From Hyaloscypha bicolor E (Eukaryota; Ascomycota; Leotiomycetes; Helotiales; Hyaloscyphaceae), in NCBI RefSeq assembly GCF_002865645.1, contig NW_020194589.1, positions 1,782,812 through 1,846,811 on the forward strand: DNA of 64,000 nt. Direction: 5' to 3'. This document shows positions 1-10,780 of the stretch, piece after piece. Position 1 is the stretch's first letter; every line of letters starts with the position of its first letter. Under the pieces are notes generated by a model that did no database searches, was not told the origin of the DNA, and saw only the letters and a program-made list of their open reading frames with translations. A program made the translations under genes and the position numbers.

Positions 1-764
1 TACAAGCTTCGCCTGGCCCTGGAGACCTGGGAGAAATCACTCGAGCTTTGTGAACCTGAGAGCGTTTCCGTTCCTCTCAGCGCCCCTCACAAAGGTCATC
101 CCTTAATCTTCAATGCCATGGCCATGTTCCGCAACGCTCGTGCCCGTCTCGAGGTGGATCTCAAATCGATTCAAGAAGCTCTTCGTTACCATGACTCGTA
201 CGAAGTTGCCGCCGCCATGTCGAATGCCAGAGACAAGGTCAAGCGATCCAGCGAGATGATCAAGGTCATCCAAGAATGCTACAACTGCATTGAAACTGCA
301 GCTCGTCAAGGCATTCGCTGGGTCGCCCGCACGTCTGCCACCAACTGGAGCATCGAGCACCCGCTTTGCGGTCTTGATCTCATGGTCATCCTCAGCCTTT
401 GGCTCTATCGTCTGGAACATGACGAAGAGCCCGCCACTGACGAGGAAATGGTCATGTACAACAAGTTGCGGGATCTCCTGGATGACGACCATGTTGAGAT
501 TTATGGCTCCAAGCTTAGCTCAACTGTCGCTCGTCTTTGGGGTTCCATGCTTGATGAGGTTGTTGTCTGGGGGTAGGTCCTTTCCATCCTTAGTGAAATA
601 GATGAATATTAACATAAAATAGAATCACCAAACTCATGGGCGACTCCTTCCGTCTCCACTCTCAGGCTCTCATCGGCTACGAAGACGACATCGAAGTCTC
701 CGACGTCTCTACTCCCTCGATGATCTCGCAGGGCGCAGATGACAACGAAGACAGCGTGTACTAA
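1..764 (+). CDS. C-terminal part of a fungal transcription-factor-like protein (5' end outside window)
   Basis: Frame 1 is open from the first base and is spliced: exon 1..572, intron 573..622, exon 623..764, stop TAA at 762-764. The splice keeps frame and joins ...VVWG to ITKLMGDSF.... The visible product is about 237 residues, mostly helical, with the motifs NAMAMFRNAR, EALRYHDSYEVAAAM, ARTSATNWSIEHPLCGLDLM and SSTVARLWGSMLDEVVVWG, and an acidic tail ending DDNEDSVY. From memory this matches the conserved C-terminal part of a family of ascomycete zinc-finger (C2H2/fungal_trans type) regulators; the DNA-binding part would lie upstream of the window, so the family call is inference. Codon use is normal and there is no RIP signature, so it is probably a functional nuclear protein gene at the edge of the AT-rich block. 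The downstream ORF-like stretches in its 3' flank are not coding. Confidence 0.8.
573..622 (+). other. Spliceosomal intron (50 nt, GT-AG)
   Basis: The donor GTAGGT at 573-578 directly overlaps the first in-frame stop (TAG at 574-576). The acceptor is AAATAG ending at 622, with a branch-like ATTAAC about 10 nt upstream. Removing it restores the reading frame to a stop 142 nt later. Length and signals are typical of filamentous ascomycetes. Confidence 0.8.
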
Positions 765-2717
765 AAATTGCTATTCTTCCTTTTTTAACGAGCTCCATGA
801 TTTCCTTTGTTCTCTCCTAAATTACATAGACTCTGATATCCCTCTCATCTCCTTCATCTCCTTACATCATCTCCTTTGTCATTGCATATAGCGTTTTACA
901 GGTTGGATTTGGCTTCAGGGTAACGGGCAACAATACGGGGCTGGTCTGGTTCGGTTGGCTTGGCTTGGCTGGGCATATCGGGTCGTCGTCATCTCATCAT
1001 CTTTTTTCCTCGCCTCTTCATATACCTCCGCGCATCTAGCGCCCTAATCTCGCACGCACACATCTCTTGGCTGGCCCACCCGTTTGTGTTGTTTCTGCCC
1101 TGTCTTTTTAGTAGCTGGTGGCTTCCAACTTTTCTTTTTACCTGTTGTGCGCGGCATATTACTACTTATTTAATAGTCTTGTACTCCTCTCTACCGAGTC
1201 ATCAGATACCTTGTTCGATATACAACTGCTTCTGATTCGGTCTGTTGCAATTGTTTCGCGTGCGAGTCTTGTTGCAGTTTGGATTCTTGTATTTATGTAT
1301 ATGCGTATGCATTGTGGTGGGCAAGAATGGGGTTTACTGGGTGGATGGGAAAGAATTGGAGAGAATGGGTGGGAGTGGGGGAATGAAATTGGGATTGAAT
1401 AAGGGCGGGGGTGGCCTACTTGCGTGTATAGATACAGTGCGTGAGAGGTCAGCATCATATTGATTGTCTACAACTCTCTACATATTTATCACTTTTATGT
1501 GATCATGTCTGTGAAAATATCTTAAGTCGGAATTCCCTTGAGACCAAAGGCTTTCCCCCTCGCGGTGGACAAGAAAAGCCAACGTTCCTCGAGGCGGGCT
1601 GATCATTCATCTTGGAAGGTTCTTCAACCTTCCAGACCTTTTGAGGATAAACCTGGAGGTGGTCCAGAGAAGAGATCTTCTAGTGAGCCGATAAAGGCAG
1701 AGTTTTGAAGCTCGAGGGTACCGGCAAACGTCATTTCAATATCACTTATCGACAAAGAATGAAATAACAAATCCTTGCTCCTATCAAGGCTTTCCGTTGC
1801 GCGTTGCTTTGGGTTTGGGGTTGGCCTCTTTGGAGAAGCAAGAAGCACCGCATCTCTGGTGCGTGCGGAAATTCTTCACTTCTCACCCAAAATTCTAACG
1901 CTGTACTTGCAATCTGGGAGACCTGGACGATTCGAATCGGCAGAGCCAAAAAGCTCGTTCGTGCCATTGCTACCTGTGCCCTGTAAGCTAATATCAAGAT
2001 GAGCAATTGATCTTTGGTTTGTTCTAGAAGTTTTGCTAGCTTTCAACTCACAGGTTCTAACACGATACCTGGAGATCTCGAAGGCTGACGTTCTCGCTAG
2101 CTCGTCCGATTCCGCTCTCTTCGAAAGCGACCGTCATGTCTGTGTGCCCACTGCTTTAGTTCCGAAGACGACTGAATCGTCACTCCTTACACCGAATTTA
2201 CTTGCTGCTCGCAAACTCTCTATCGCTAAGCCTAGAGTTGCCACATCACACATCTCACGAGGCACTTGACTACCGCGTTAGATGTTACGTTACTACTACT
2301 CCTCCGAGCACACACGATACCAATAAACGACAAAGCCCAAGAGCCCCCCCCCCCCCCCCCCAATCAAGACAGCGTCTCTCAAGCTCCTTAAGCGTCAGCC
2401 GCCACAGCATCCACGATACACGGCACACATTACATCCACCGGACTAGAGGGCACTGTAGGGGGCACGAGTCCCCCTTGGCAACAAGAACCTTCTGGGCCA
2501 CTCCTAGATTTCCGGCATACGAGACCAAAGCGCTGTGCTGTTAGGCGGCGCCTTCTTTGTGGAGGACTACTTGAGAGAAAGCTGAAAGCGTAGCGAGAAG
2601 GGTTCAGATTATGCGTTCGCTTTACAGTAGACTATCTCGCGTTTTTGTTGAAGCCCCTTTGCACTTGACCAAGTCTGACGAGTTGCCTCTCATCCAAAAG
2701 ACAGCCCTCTCGTCTTC
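765..2717. other. 3' UTR and gene-free intergenic DNA
   Basis: This is normal-composition DNA with no convincing gene. The first part is pyrimidine-rich, as expected for the 3' UTR of the upstream gene, with a short TTGGC run near 953-970. A G-rich purine stretch lies at about 1,344-1,415. A pure run of 18 C occupies 2,344-2,361, and a small perfect hairpin (GGGGG, 7-nt loop, CCCCC) occupies 2,459-2,475. Short open frames here (for example 1,804-1,986 and 2,033-2,269) have no recognisable domains and overlap each other on both strands, so I leave them out. Confidence 0.6.
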
Positions 2718-3161
2718 TCAGTTTCTCACTACGTCTGAGTGATCCCATTTCAGGGACCTCCTATAGAGACGCCGCTGCTGGCCCAAGGTCTTTTCGTCCT
2801 TAAGCCGTTGAGTGATATAGATAGGAAATTTCAACTTCATAGGTTGTAGCCCTCTTCTATGCCCATACCTGCTCTGCCAATGTTTTTTTCTGAGCTCTCC
2901 GGCAACTCCGGCGCAATCCAGCGGATATCGTCCTTTGATGGCGTCAGCATCTCCAGGCCTGGGATTATCTCCAGACCGGGAAGGGGACATGTTGAGAATG
3001 ATTTGGGGCCACCGGTTCAGTCTTCTCTGTTCTCCGAACAGGAAAATTCCCAACAGGCCGAAAGCGAGCCCTACAGCAATGAACCTTGGTATCTTAGGAG
3101 AGCGAGTTTGAAATGTCCACAAGACCCTCGTGTTGATTAAGGGCTTGGTGGTGTCCCTCAT
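2718..3161 (-). CDS. Hypothetical small protein with one predicted membrane segment
   Basis: This is a 147-codon open frame starting at ATG (3,161-3,159). Near residues 28-42 there is one hydrophobic stretch (FIAVGLAFGLLGIFLF) followed by basic residues (EQRRLNRW), which looks like a signal anchor or single-pass membrane segment. The rest is basic and hydrophilic, with no recognised domain. The start codon lies in one copy of a 30-bp tandem duplication; because 30 is a multiple of three, the frame continues upstream through the second copy. No introns, TATA box or homology could be confirmed. It could be a chance frame or a fragment of a larger gene. Confidence 0.3.
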   Translation of the reverse strand: MRDTTKPLINTRVLWTFQTRSPKIPRFIAVGLAFGLLGIFLFGEQRRLNRWPQIILNMSPSRSGDNPRPGDADAIKGRYPLDCAGVAGELRKKHWQSRYGHRRGLQPMKLKFPIYITQRLKDEKTLGQQRRLYRRSLKWDHSDVVRN

Positions 3162-3190
3162 GTTGATTAAGGGCTTGATGGTGTCCCTCG
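3131..3190. repeat. 30-bp tandem duplication
   Basis: Two adjacent 30-bp copies (3,131-3,160 and 3,161-3,190) differ at only two positions, both A/G transitions. The flanking TGTTGATTAAGGGCTT motif begins each copy. The duplication sits at the N-terminus of the minus-strand hypothetical ORF and is frame-neutral for it. Confidence 0.9.
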
Positions 3191-3517
3191 GGCTTTTTGC
3201 TCTGGTTTTCCAATTCTGTGACTTGTCGTCAGACTCTCAGATGCAGTTGATTTCTTTGACTTCCATCCACAGGAACCTTGGGAAGGACATCTTGGCTAAA
3301 TAGATACCAGGAGGGAGGAGTCGCAGCTGACTTTGGAATGAAGTTAGTGTGATTGGAAAGGTTAAAAAGGACGTAACGTTTCCATTCCTAGCACGTTCGG
3401 GGCCTTTAATAGGCTCGAACGAGCTTACGTGATTCCACGTGTAATTAGATTACGTACAAAAGCATGATCAGAAATCACATTAGTCTGTAAGCGAACCAAG
3501 ATATCGCTGCTCGCTAA
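3191..3517. other. Intergenic, nothing recognised
   Basis: Normal-composition DNA without a credible reading frame, repeat or RNA gene on either strand. Confidence 0.5.
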
Positions 3518-4197
3518 ATGTTAATAGGGGTACACTATACACCAGAAAGTACACACCATACCATCGAACCTGCGTCCATATCTGAAGCTTCAATTTTTAA
3601 CCAACCTTCCGCTCCTCTAATCACGAAATCGAGCCGTGGCAAAGGACTCAAGGATATCCCGGACAGCGACACCGATGCGAACCTACGTAGCTTCGCAATC
3701 CGTTCATTCTAGCTAAAGATGGCCAAAAACACTGCAACATATTATGAACACAGCTCCAGGTTTTGCTTTGTGTACGGGTGGAAGTTTCCTTGCGCAGTTC
3801 AAAGGCATGCAGAACCACAAAATAGACAAGTTCTTTGCCGAGATTCACAAGCCCCTGTGCCCGTATTTATTTGCCACTGAGCAATGACACAGCGTGCACG
3901 CTTTCAAATTTATGGATGCCTAGGGCAAGGAAGCGTTTTCTGCTGGCGAATCGCCCCTGTTCAGTCCTCATGAAGTACAGCGAGGCTAATGCTGACTTAC
4001 AAGGGAAAGGCTACCTCCCCGTTGACCTGAAGGTCTGCCTCGCCGACAAGAAGCCAATTATGTATCGCCCTATAGCTCAGCTTGCCGAGGAGGACGACGG
4101 GATCAATGATTTGATCAAGGTCTGGCCAGAATCGAGAGAATTCGTAGAGAAGGGCGTGACCGTCATTGGTCACCTCGGACAACGTGTTGCACCCTGA
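3518..4197 (+). pseudogene. Relic of a small catalase-like heme peroxidase (catalase core, srpA-type)
   Basis: Successive plus-strand pieces line up, in order, with the short catalase-related peroxidase family. Frame 2 (about 3,530-3,712) ends in KDIPDSDTDANLRSFAIRSF, like the family's IPDxDPNANPRGxAIRF. Frame 3 (3,717-3,884) reads MNTAPGFALCTGGSFLAQF, later FATEQ, then stop TGA at 3,885, HSVHAFKFMDA, stop TAG at 3,921, and GKEAFSAGESPLFS. Frame 1 (about 3,985-4,194) contains MYRPIAQLAEEDDGINDL and KVWPESREFVEKGVTVIG, the family's C-terminal RLLAQLAE...VWPDDR block. Intact members are about 300-350 residues and would break down peroxides. Here the N-terminal part with the catalytic His is missing, there are two frameshifts and at least three stops, so it cannot be functional. 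The two internal stops could come from CGA/CAG by C-to-T change. The match is from memory of the family. Confidence 0.7.
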
Positions 4198-4498
4198 GCA
4201 ATCTCATGAATGGAAACGTTGAGTCTTAACCTCGCGGACTAGTGACTGTTATTTTTTCTGTTTCTCACAAGTGCGTTGTCCGAGACATGATTTCTCTCTC
4301 CAAAAGTCGAGATTATGGTTAGCTAGGTCTGCCGTGACGAGAACCTTAGGGCAGGATTTGAGGCGGTAAGTGGTCAAAATACTCGAGTACCAGAACACCA
4401 AAATCATAGAATTCAAAGCTACGAATCGCATGCTACTTAAAATTAGGCTTGGAATTACACGAAAATTATACTGGGACTTGCACTTACTATTAATGGGA
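4198..4498. other. Border DNA, nothing recognised
   Basis: Composition begins to drop towards AT. The short minus-strand frame at 4,249-4,431 has no recognisable domain and is not annotated. Confidence 0.5.
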
Positions 4499-4766
4499 AC
4501 TCTTTACATATTGCAGTAAGCTGCGCCCCAGAGAGCCCCCCTTCCCAGAAGTTGCCCCCCGCCCCTCCCAAAAGCTGCCCTCTAGAAAGCTCTTTATATA
4601 TTATTATAGTAAGCTGCCCCTAAGAGGCCCTTTATATATTATAGTAAGCTATCCCAAGAAAGCTACTCCCAGCGAGCTATTTCAAGGGAACTGCCTTTTA
4701 AGAAGCTATTTTTAGAAAGCTGCCTTTTTTAAAAGGCTCTTTATATATTATAATAAGCTATTTCTC
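4499..4766 (+). repeat. Interspersed short repeat decaying across the GC/AT border
   Basis: There are four copies of a unit whose best-preserved form is ctctttacatattgcagta followed by agctgc (4,500-4,524). Later copies at about 4,590-4,616, 4,628-4,651 and 4,735-4,760 read ctctttatatatta(tta)tagtaagct. The CA and TG steps of the first copy have become TA in the later copies. Shorter aagctgcc/aagctatt half-units lie between them. The unit has no coding content. Confidence 0.7.
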
Positions 4767-5287
4767 AAAAAACTTTTATATATTATATATAAAGAGCTCT
4801 TTAGAAATAGCTTCCTAAAAAAGAGAAAGGAGAAAGAAAGCAATTTCTTAAAAAGGAAATAGCTTTTAAAAGATAGCTCTTTTAGTAAAAGCTAAAATAC
4901 TTTAAATAATTATAATAATATATGAAATAATAGTTTTAATTATATTTTTAAATAAACTTTAATAAAATGCAATTTTAGCCATATTATATATTTTACTAAA
5001 TTATAATTATATAACTATAACCTAAAATTATAAAATTAATTAACTAAATTAATAGAAAATACTTATATTAAAAGTTTCTAAATAAATTTATTATTATTAT
5101 ATCGAATTATTTAGCTATAATAATTATTACTTAAATTAAATATATTTTATATAATATAGAGCTTTAAAGCTTTATATAATTTATTTAATAGCTTATATAA
5201 TTTTAATATTATAGCTTAAATAATATATTTATAAGATATATAATAGTAAAATAATATATAAATAATTAAAATAAATAAATTATAGAA
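4767..5287. other. RIP-mutated AT-rich DNA, unidentified
   Basis: Almost pure A/T with residual ct/ag dinucleotides only. No reading frame, LTR or tandem array is recognisable. Confidence 0.5.
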
Positions 5288-5539
5288 TAATACTTATAAA
5301 TATAACTAATTCCAAGAATTAATTCTAATAAAAGACTAATTAATATCTTTTTCTAAAGCTAGAAGTATTTCTTTATATATTTCCTAGTATTTAGTTAAAT
5401 ATATAAAGCCTTTTATTTAATTAGGAAATATAATTTCCTATAATTCATATAATTCCAATTATAAGCTTTATTTAAAATAGGAAACTAGATTTATAATATC
5501 TAATACCTGTTTATATATTATTATATATATCTATTATAA
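5288..5539 (-). repeat. Solo LTR, W family
   Basis: This ~250-bp stretch aligns base by base, apart from C-to-T/G-to-A steps and one short indel, with the LTR at 61,688-61,931. Shared blocks include taactaattccaagaatta, gactaattaata, aggaaactaga and taatatctaatacct. No adjacent polypurine tract or pol relic was seen on either side, so it is a solo or orphan LTR. Orientation is inferred from the W element. Confidence 0.75.
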
Positions 5540-6247
5540 TATTATTATAAAAGATATCTAATAATAAATTAATTATTTAAGCTTTCTTTTAATAATACTA
5601 AATATATTATTATATAAAAAATAAAGCAAGCTATAAAATATTTCTTAAAAACGAAGCTATAGTAATATTAAAATAAAGTTATTAAGTTTTTATATAATAT
5701 TTATAATATTAAAATTAATTAATTATTTATTTTTCGAGTTCTTTAAAGAATTAAAATTATAAAAAAGTAATTAAAGATTATAGCTATATAAAGAAATAAA
5801 GAACTAAAAATATATTAATAGTATTATTTTTAGAACTTTATAATATTTTAATTAGTTTTTATTAATAAATTAGAAAATAATAAAAGAAGTAATAATTAAA
5901 TATATAAATAAATATTATAATTCTCAAATACCCGGTATCTGAGATACCTAGCCAGATGCCAGATATCTCTTAGATATATATAATACGGCCGCCTTACTAG
6001 AGAAATATATTTGAAATATACTAGAAATATTTAGAAGGCTAGCTCCTTTGGAACTAGTATATTATAAGATATATATACTCTTTATAGCTTCTTATATTCT
6101 AGTTTTCCTTTCTTTAACTTTGAATTATTTTTATAAAGAACTTTCTATTTTACTTTCTAAGTTCTAAATATTATATTTATAATAATAAATAAATTCTAAT
6201 ATAAATTAAATAAAAGAAATAAAATATTATTATTTCTAATATATATA
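5540..6247. other. RIP-mutated AT-rich DNA, unidentified
   Basis: No gene or complete element is recognisable. A small less-mutated patch at 5,928-5,975 contains tacccggtatctgagatacc and gccagatgccagat, the same ggtatctg/gatgcc words seen in the LTRs of G1 and in the leader array of X2. Confidence 0.4.
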
Positions 6248-6309
6248 ATTAATTAATATATTATATATATAATTAATTAATATATTATATATATAATTAA
6301 TTAATATAT
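6248..6309. repeat. 24-bp tandem repeat at the G1 insertion site
   Basis: Two full copies (6,248-6,271, 6,272-6,295) and a partial third of a unit made of attaattaatatatt plus atatatata. The same sequence resumes right of G1 at about 12,450-12,475, so G1 inserted into this array. Confidence 0.75.
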
Positions 6310-6573
6310 TATTATGAGTATAAGATCTAGGGCCTGGAAGGTATAGTTAGACTGTCTCTATTTCAATAATTTAAAGCTAAAGAGAGAAAAGAATCTCAAA
6401 GAAGCTTCGGATCTAAATAATCGCAAGCTATATACGGGCCTATATACTAGCTTAAGCTCGGAGTCACGTGCAATAATTAGGTAACTATAAATATCTCGCT
6501 TAGATACCAGATGCCTCTCTTAGTTCTAGTCTAACCCCTACTAGTACCGTATATTATAATAATTATAATATTA
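6310..6573 (-). repeat. G1 3' LTR
   Basis: Matches 12,181-12,443 over its full length. Shared landmarks are agtataagatctagggcct, ggatctaaataat, aagctcggagtcacgtg, cagatgcctctcttag and ctagtctaaccc. Differences are almost all C/T or A/G transitions. In minus orientation this is the downstream LTR. Confidence 0.9.
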
Positions 6574-6591
6574 CCCTCCCCCCCCTTAAAG
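6574..6591 (-). other. G1 polypurine tract
   Basis: The plus strand reads ccctcccccccctt directly beside the left LTR, so the minus strand has AAGGGGGGGGAGGG immediately upstream of the 3' LTR. This is the expected plus-strand primer site and fixes the element's orientation. Confidence 0.8.
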
Positions 6592-6739
6592 TAAGCTCGT
6601 TCCCGAGCTTTAAAAGTCCCTGTCTAATTCTCAAGTTACAGTTATATATAAAAGGCCAGGGTCTTTTATATATAACTTGCAAGGATTTCCGTCCGTATTA
6701 TACGGTTCTGGTAATATATTATTCTTGATATAATCTAAC

Positions 6740-9700
6740 TAATAGGGGAGGTTCTAGGGCAGTCCTAGCTATTCGGGGTTCTTGTTATAAAAGCTCTAAA
6801 GAGCCAGGGTACTATTACTTAATAAGAATACGGGATACTACTCCGGATCTGGATCCTATTCTTTTTACTAGACTTAGTACTTAAGCTTCCTATAAAATAG
6901 CTTTATTACTAGTATCTCTTAAACTTCGTATTCCGTTTCTCCGTCTTATAGTTCTAATAGCAAAGACTCCGGATTCGCTTGTCCGGAAAGAGGATTACCT
7001 GGATTCTTATATAGCTTCTTTATATAAAATACTAGATATATTCTTATTAATTCCGGAAGCTTAAGCCTAAAGAAATATCTTACTTATTCCAGGATTTCAT
7101 ATAGTTCTTCTATTTAGTAAGCTAGCTTGCGGCTCGGATAGTTATTCTTCTAGTACTTAGTAGTAATTTATATCTTATCTCCTACTCTAAAGTTTACTAG
7201 TTAGTAGTACTTATTAGTTTAGGTAATATAGTACTCTTATACTTATATTATATTCTCTTATATTCTTTACTATAATTTATAGAGCCATACTACTAGAGCC
7301 TTTACTTCTTACTTATTTAGCTTTTCCTTTAGGGTACCTAATTATACTTGGGTTTCCTAGTTAAATAATATTTACGGTTTATAGCCTTTCTTTATAAGGA
7401 ACGGGAATTAGCCTATAGTCTTATAAACTAGAGCTACTTACTAGTAATTAATTATTATTACCTATTTGTTCTAATTATCCTAGTAGTAATTTATATAGGA
7501 ATATAACTATTAGTTAAAATACTAGTTAATAATCTCTATTTAGTTATTAGTTTAGGGATAATTAGTAATTAATAACTTGAGCTTTATACTAATATATTTA
7601 TAGAACTCATTCCAGAAATCTAATATAAACTAGGGGCCTTAATTAGATATTATAATCTCCGGAATACTAATTTAATAAACTATATAAGTAAGAAATAGGG
7701 GTACTAATTCTTTAACTATTACTATATCTCGAACGGGAATTATAATAGGGCACTTGCCTAAGTAATTAATAAAGATTACTATTATATTATACTTATTCCT
7801 ATTTTCTAGGCACTTTTTAAAATCTACTAATATATATTACTAGAAGTAATTAAGAACTAGTAACGGATATAAAAGCCCTAGCTTCTTATCTCTGGGAATA
7901 TAGGATTATTAGTAGGTATAATAGTTATTCTTATACTAATTAATATCTATATCTTAGCCTGGCTAGTAATAGTAGGCTTAAAGAAGCTATTAAAGCTTGG
8001 CTTATTCTAAATATCCTATTAGAGGCTATATATATGCCTCCTAAATAAGGGTAATATATAGGAATATCTCGGGTATTATTATATTATTAGATATAAATAG
8101 TTTACTATATTATAAGAAGAGGCCGTCTTATAATATCCAAGTACTTTTTTTTCTCGTTTCTTGCCTTATCTCATAGCTTTTCTAGCTCTAGTAATTCTCG
8201 GTTCTTACTTAATAGCTTATTTACTAGCTAGATATTATTATACTAGATTTCTTCCTAAGCCGGGCTTATAAAGGCTTTAATTAGAGCTAACTAGAAATCC
8301 TATATAATATTATTATTAATCTTTTATTATAAGAGGAGAATTTGGGTCTAATAGGCTATTATTACCTTATCCTAAATAATTATATTCTTATATTTCTTAC
8401 TTAGGGCATTTACTTATTTATTTAACTTGCCTGCCTAATATATAAGCTTGAAATAATAATAGAAAAAATACTTTACCTAGTAAGCTTATCTTACTAAAAG
8501 CTTCTTTATAATTATAAAGTACTCGAGAGCTTAGTAATCTAAGTAAATTATAAAGGGTATTTCTTATAGGCCTTCTAGTTCCGCTTGCTATTTAGTTAAG
8601 AAAAAAATAATAGCAAGTATTTCTTTATTATAAATATTATAGTTTAGCTCTATTAATTATATAGTCTTAGAGAAAAATGCTACCGGATACTAGAATTCTA
8701 TCTAGGGGTCTTATTATAAGAGAATATTAGCTATAACTTTATTTAATATATCTGTTTTAATTATAATAAGAAGGTTCGGGTTATAATAGTATAGAATTAG
8801 TACCGAGAATATAGCTTGCTTTAGCTTTATAAAACCTTCTTAATATTAATCTATTTACTTAAACGGAACTCTTTTATATATTAGAGCTATTAGGGGCTTT
8901 GCTATATAGCTATATTTCATAATAAAGTACTAATAAAAGTTATAAAAACCCAGAAAGCCTTATATTTCTTTAATTATCTTTAGTAATTACTAGTTCTTAA
9001 TAACTACTATCTTGTTTAGATCTATTTTAATATCTCTAGTAAAAATAATAAAGCCTAGGTACTTTATATAAGTAACCTTAAATTCTAATTTCTTAATATT
9101 TATTTAGAAACCGGTATTCTATAATTACTAAAGAACTTTTTATATATAGTCTTTATATTCTAGGGAATTATCTAAATAAATCAGGATATTATTTAAGTAA
9201 GCCATATAAAAGATATTAAGGTAATTAAAGAAAATATTATTTATATATTTCTAATATATAATAGGGCTATTAGTTAGGCCTTCCTAAATAACTTTATACT
9301 TATAGGCTCTATATCTCGTATAAAATATTATAAGTTCTTCTAATTCTAGATTTATTTAGATCTAATAGAATACTTGCTAAATATCTAGCTTTATATAGAC
9401 CTTAGTTTAAGCTAGCTATATAAGGGTCTCATAAATAAGAGAAAGAAGATAATAATTCTTCTATATTAAGTTATTTAGCTTATAATAATTAATATAGAAT
9501 TAGAGAACTCTATTAGCCTTTTTTATAAAAAGAATTAGGAATATAAAAGAAAACTAGCTTGGCTTAATAAAGCTCTATTAAAGGTTCTTTTTAAGGAAAT
9601 ACTTAATTTCCTATAGCTTATAGGTCGACTATTAATAAAGCGGGAAATACCCTAGGCTCTCTGGGCCTTTAGAATTATTAATCTAAATCTTATAGTTATA

Positions 9701-10780
9701 TAGTTAATATGAGAGTAAAACGTTTAATACTTTCTTTAAGAAAATATTTATAAATTTCTTAAACTTCTCTAGTAAGACTCTTACTAGCTATTATAGCTCT
9801 ATTTTTCCTAGTTATTATTTGCCCGGAATAAACTTATTTTCTTATTATAATTCTAGCTCTTTATTAATCTCGAAAAATAATATTATAAAAAAAAGATTCT
9901 CCTTCTTTTATAGGTTTATTTAGAAAGTGGCTAGTAAGATACCTATAATATTAATTATAGGCCTTAACTAGCTCTTATAGCTTTTCTTTAGATAATATAG
10001 TTTTAATATTCCTATTTCTAGCTTAGGAGAAACCTTTATATTTCCTAAAACCACCTGTATTTCTCTATAGTATTAAGCTTAATTCTTTTATTATATATGG
10101 CTTTCTAAGCCCGGATTAGAAAGAAAATAAGAGAGTTTCCTTTTTATAAGCTAAAGTCTTTAGGACTTATCTATAACTATAGCTTTATTTCTTCTATTTA
10201 TATTTTCTTAATACTAGTTACTTTTTCTAGGTTCTAAGTTCTTATATATAGTAATTAGGACCTTATTCTAATTCTTCTTTCTAGGCTAATTATCTAGCTA
10301 GATTAATCTTTTATTCTTATAATTAATTAGAATATTAGTATTTATAAACTATTATTATCCTAAAATTATATTATATTTTCCTAGTTCTATAACTAGTATA
10401 GGTACTAGAATCTTTTATTTATTAATTAAGAGTATAAGCTTAATATAGTAAGTAATAAGCGCGGCCTGCTTACTATTAAATCATTTTATATTATAGAGTT
10501 ATACTAATTAAATAGGCTTAATATTTAGAAATTATTTAATTATTCTTATAAACTTGAAATTAATAAAAGTATATTTATTTATTCTAGTATTAATAAGAGA
10601 AGAAGTCTTAATACCTAATCTATTATTACTAATTATATAAGAAAGTATAAATACTTTATTTCCTAATAACTAGCTCAAATTAACTTTTATTATATTTATA
10701 TAATATAGCTCTAAAAAGGAGACTTCTTTTAGGAATCCTCGTTTTCCTGCTTTATATTCTTAAATGGCTCACTTATAGTA
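6740..10780 (-). pseudogene. G1 pol relic (PR-RT-RH-IN-chromodomain)
   Basis: Read on the minus strand through RIP stops. At 9,136-9,205 the reverse transcriptase core reads MAYLNNILIYLDN, where chromoviruses have YLDDILIYSD; both catalytic Asp have become Asn (G-to-A). At about 7,040-7,180 the stretch before the chromodomain reads LRVGDKI, then KLAYQIEELYEILE and RLKLPELIRIYLVFYI, like the end of chromovirus integrase. At about 6,760-6,945 ETEYEV*EILVIKLFYRKLK, *DPDPE*YPV and KNPE*LGLP*NL match a chromodomain with its aromatic WYP box, which in intact elements directs insertion to methylated-histone chromatin. Protease is expected near 10.3-10.6 kb but was not resolved. Confidence 0.8.

Noticed and set aside
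960..1463. Overlapping open frames on both strands
   Set aside because: They lie in the 3' flank of the transcription-factor gene, overlap each other, and have low-complexity composition and no domains.
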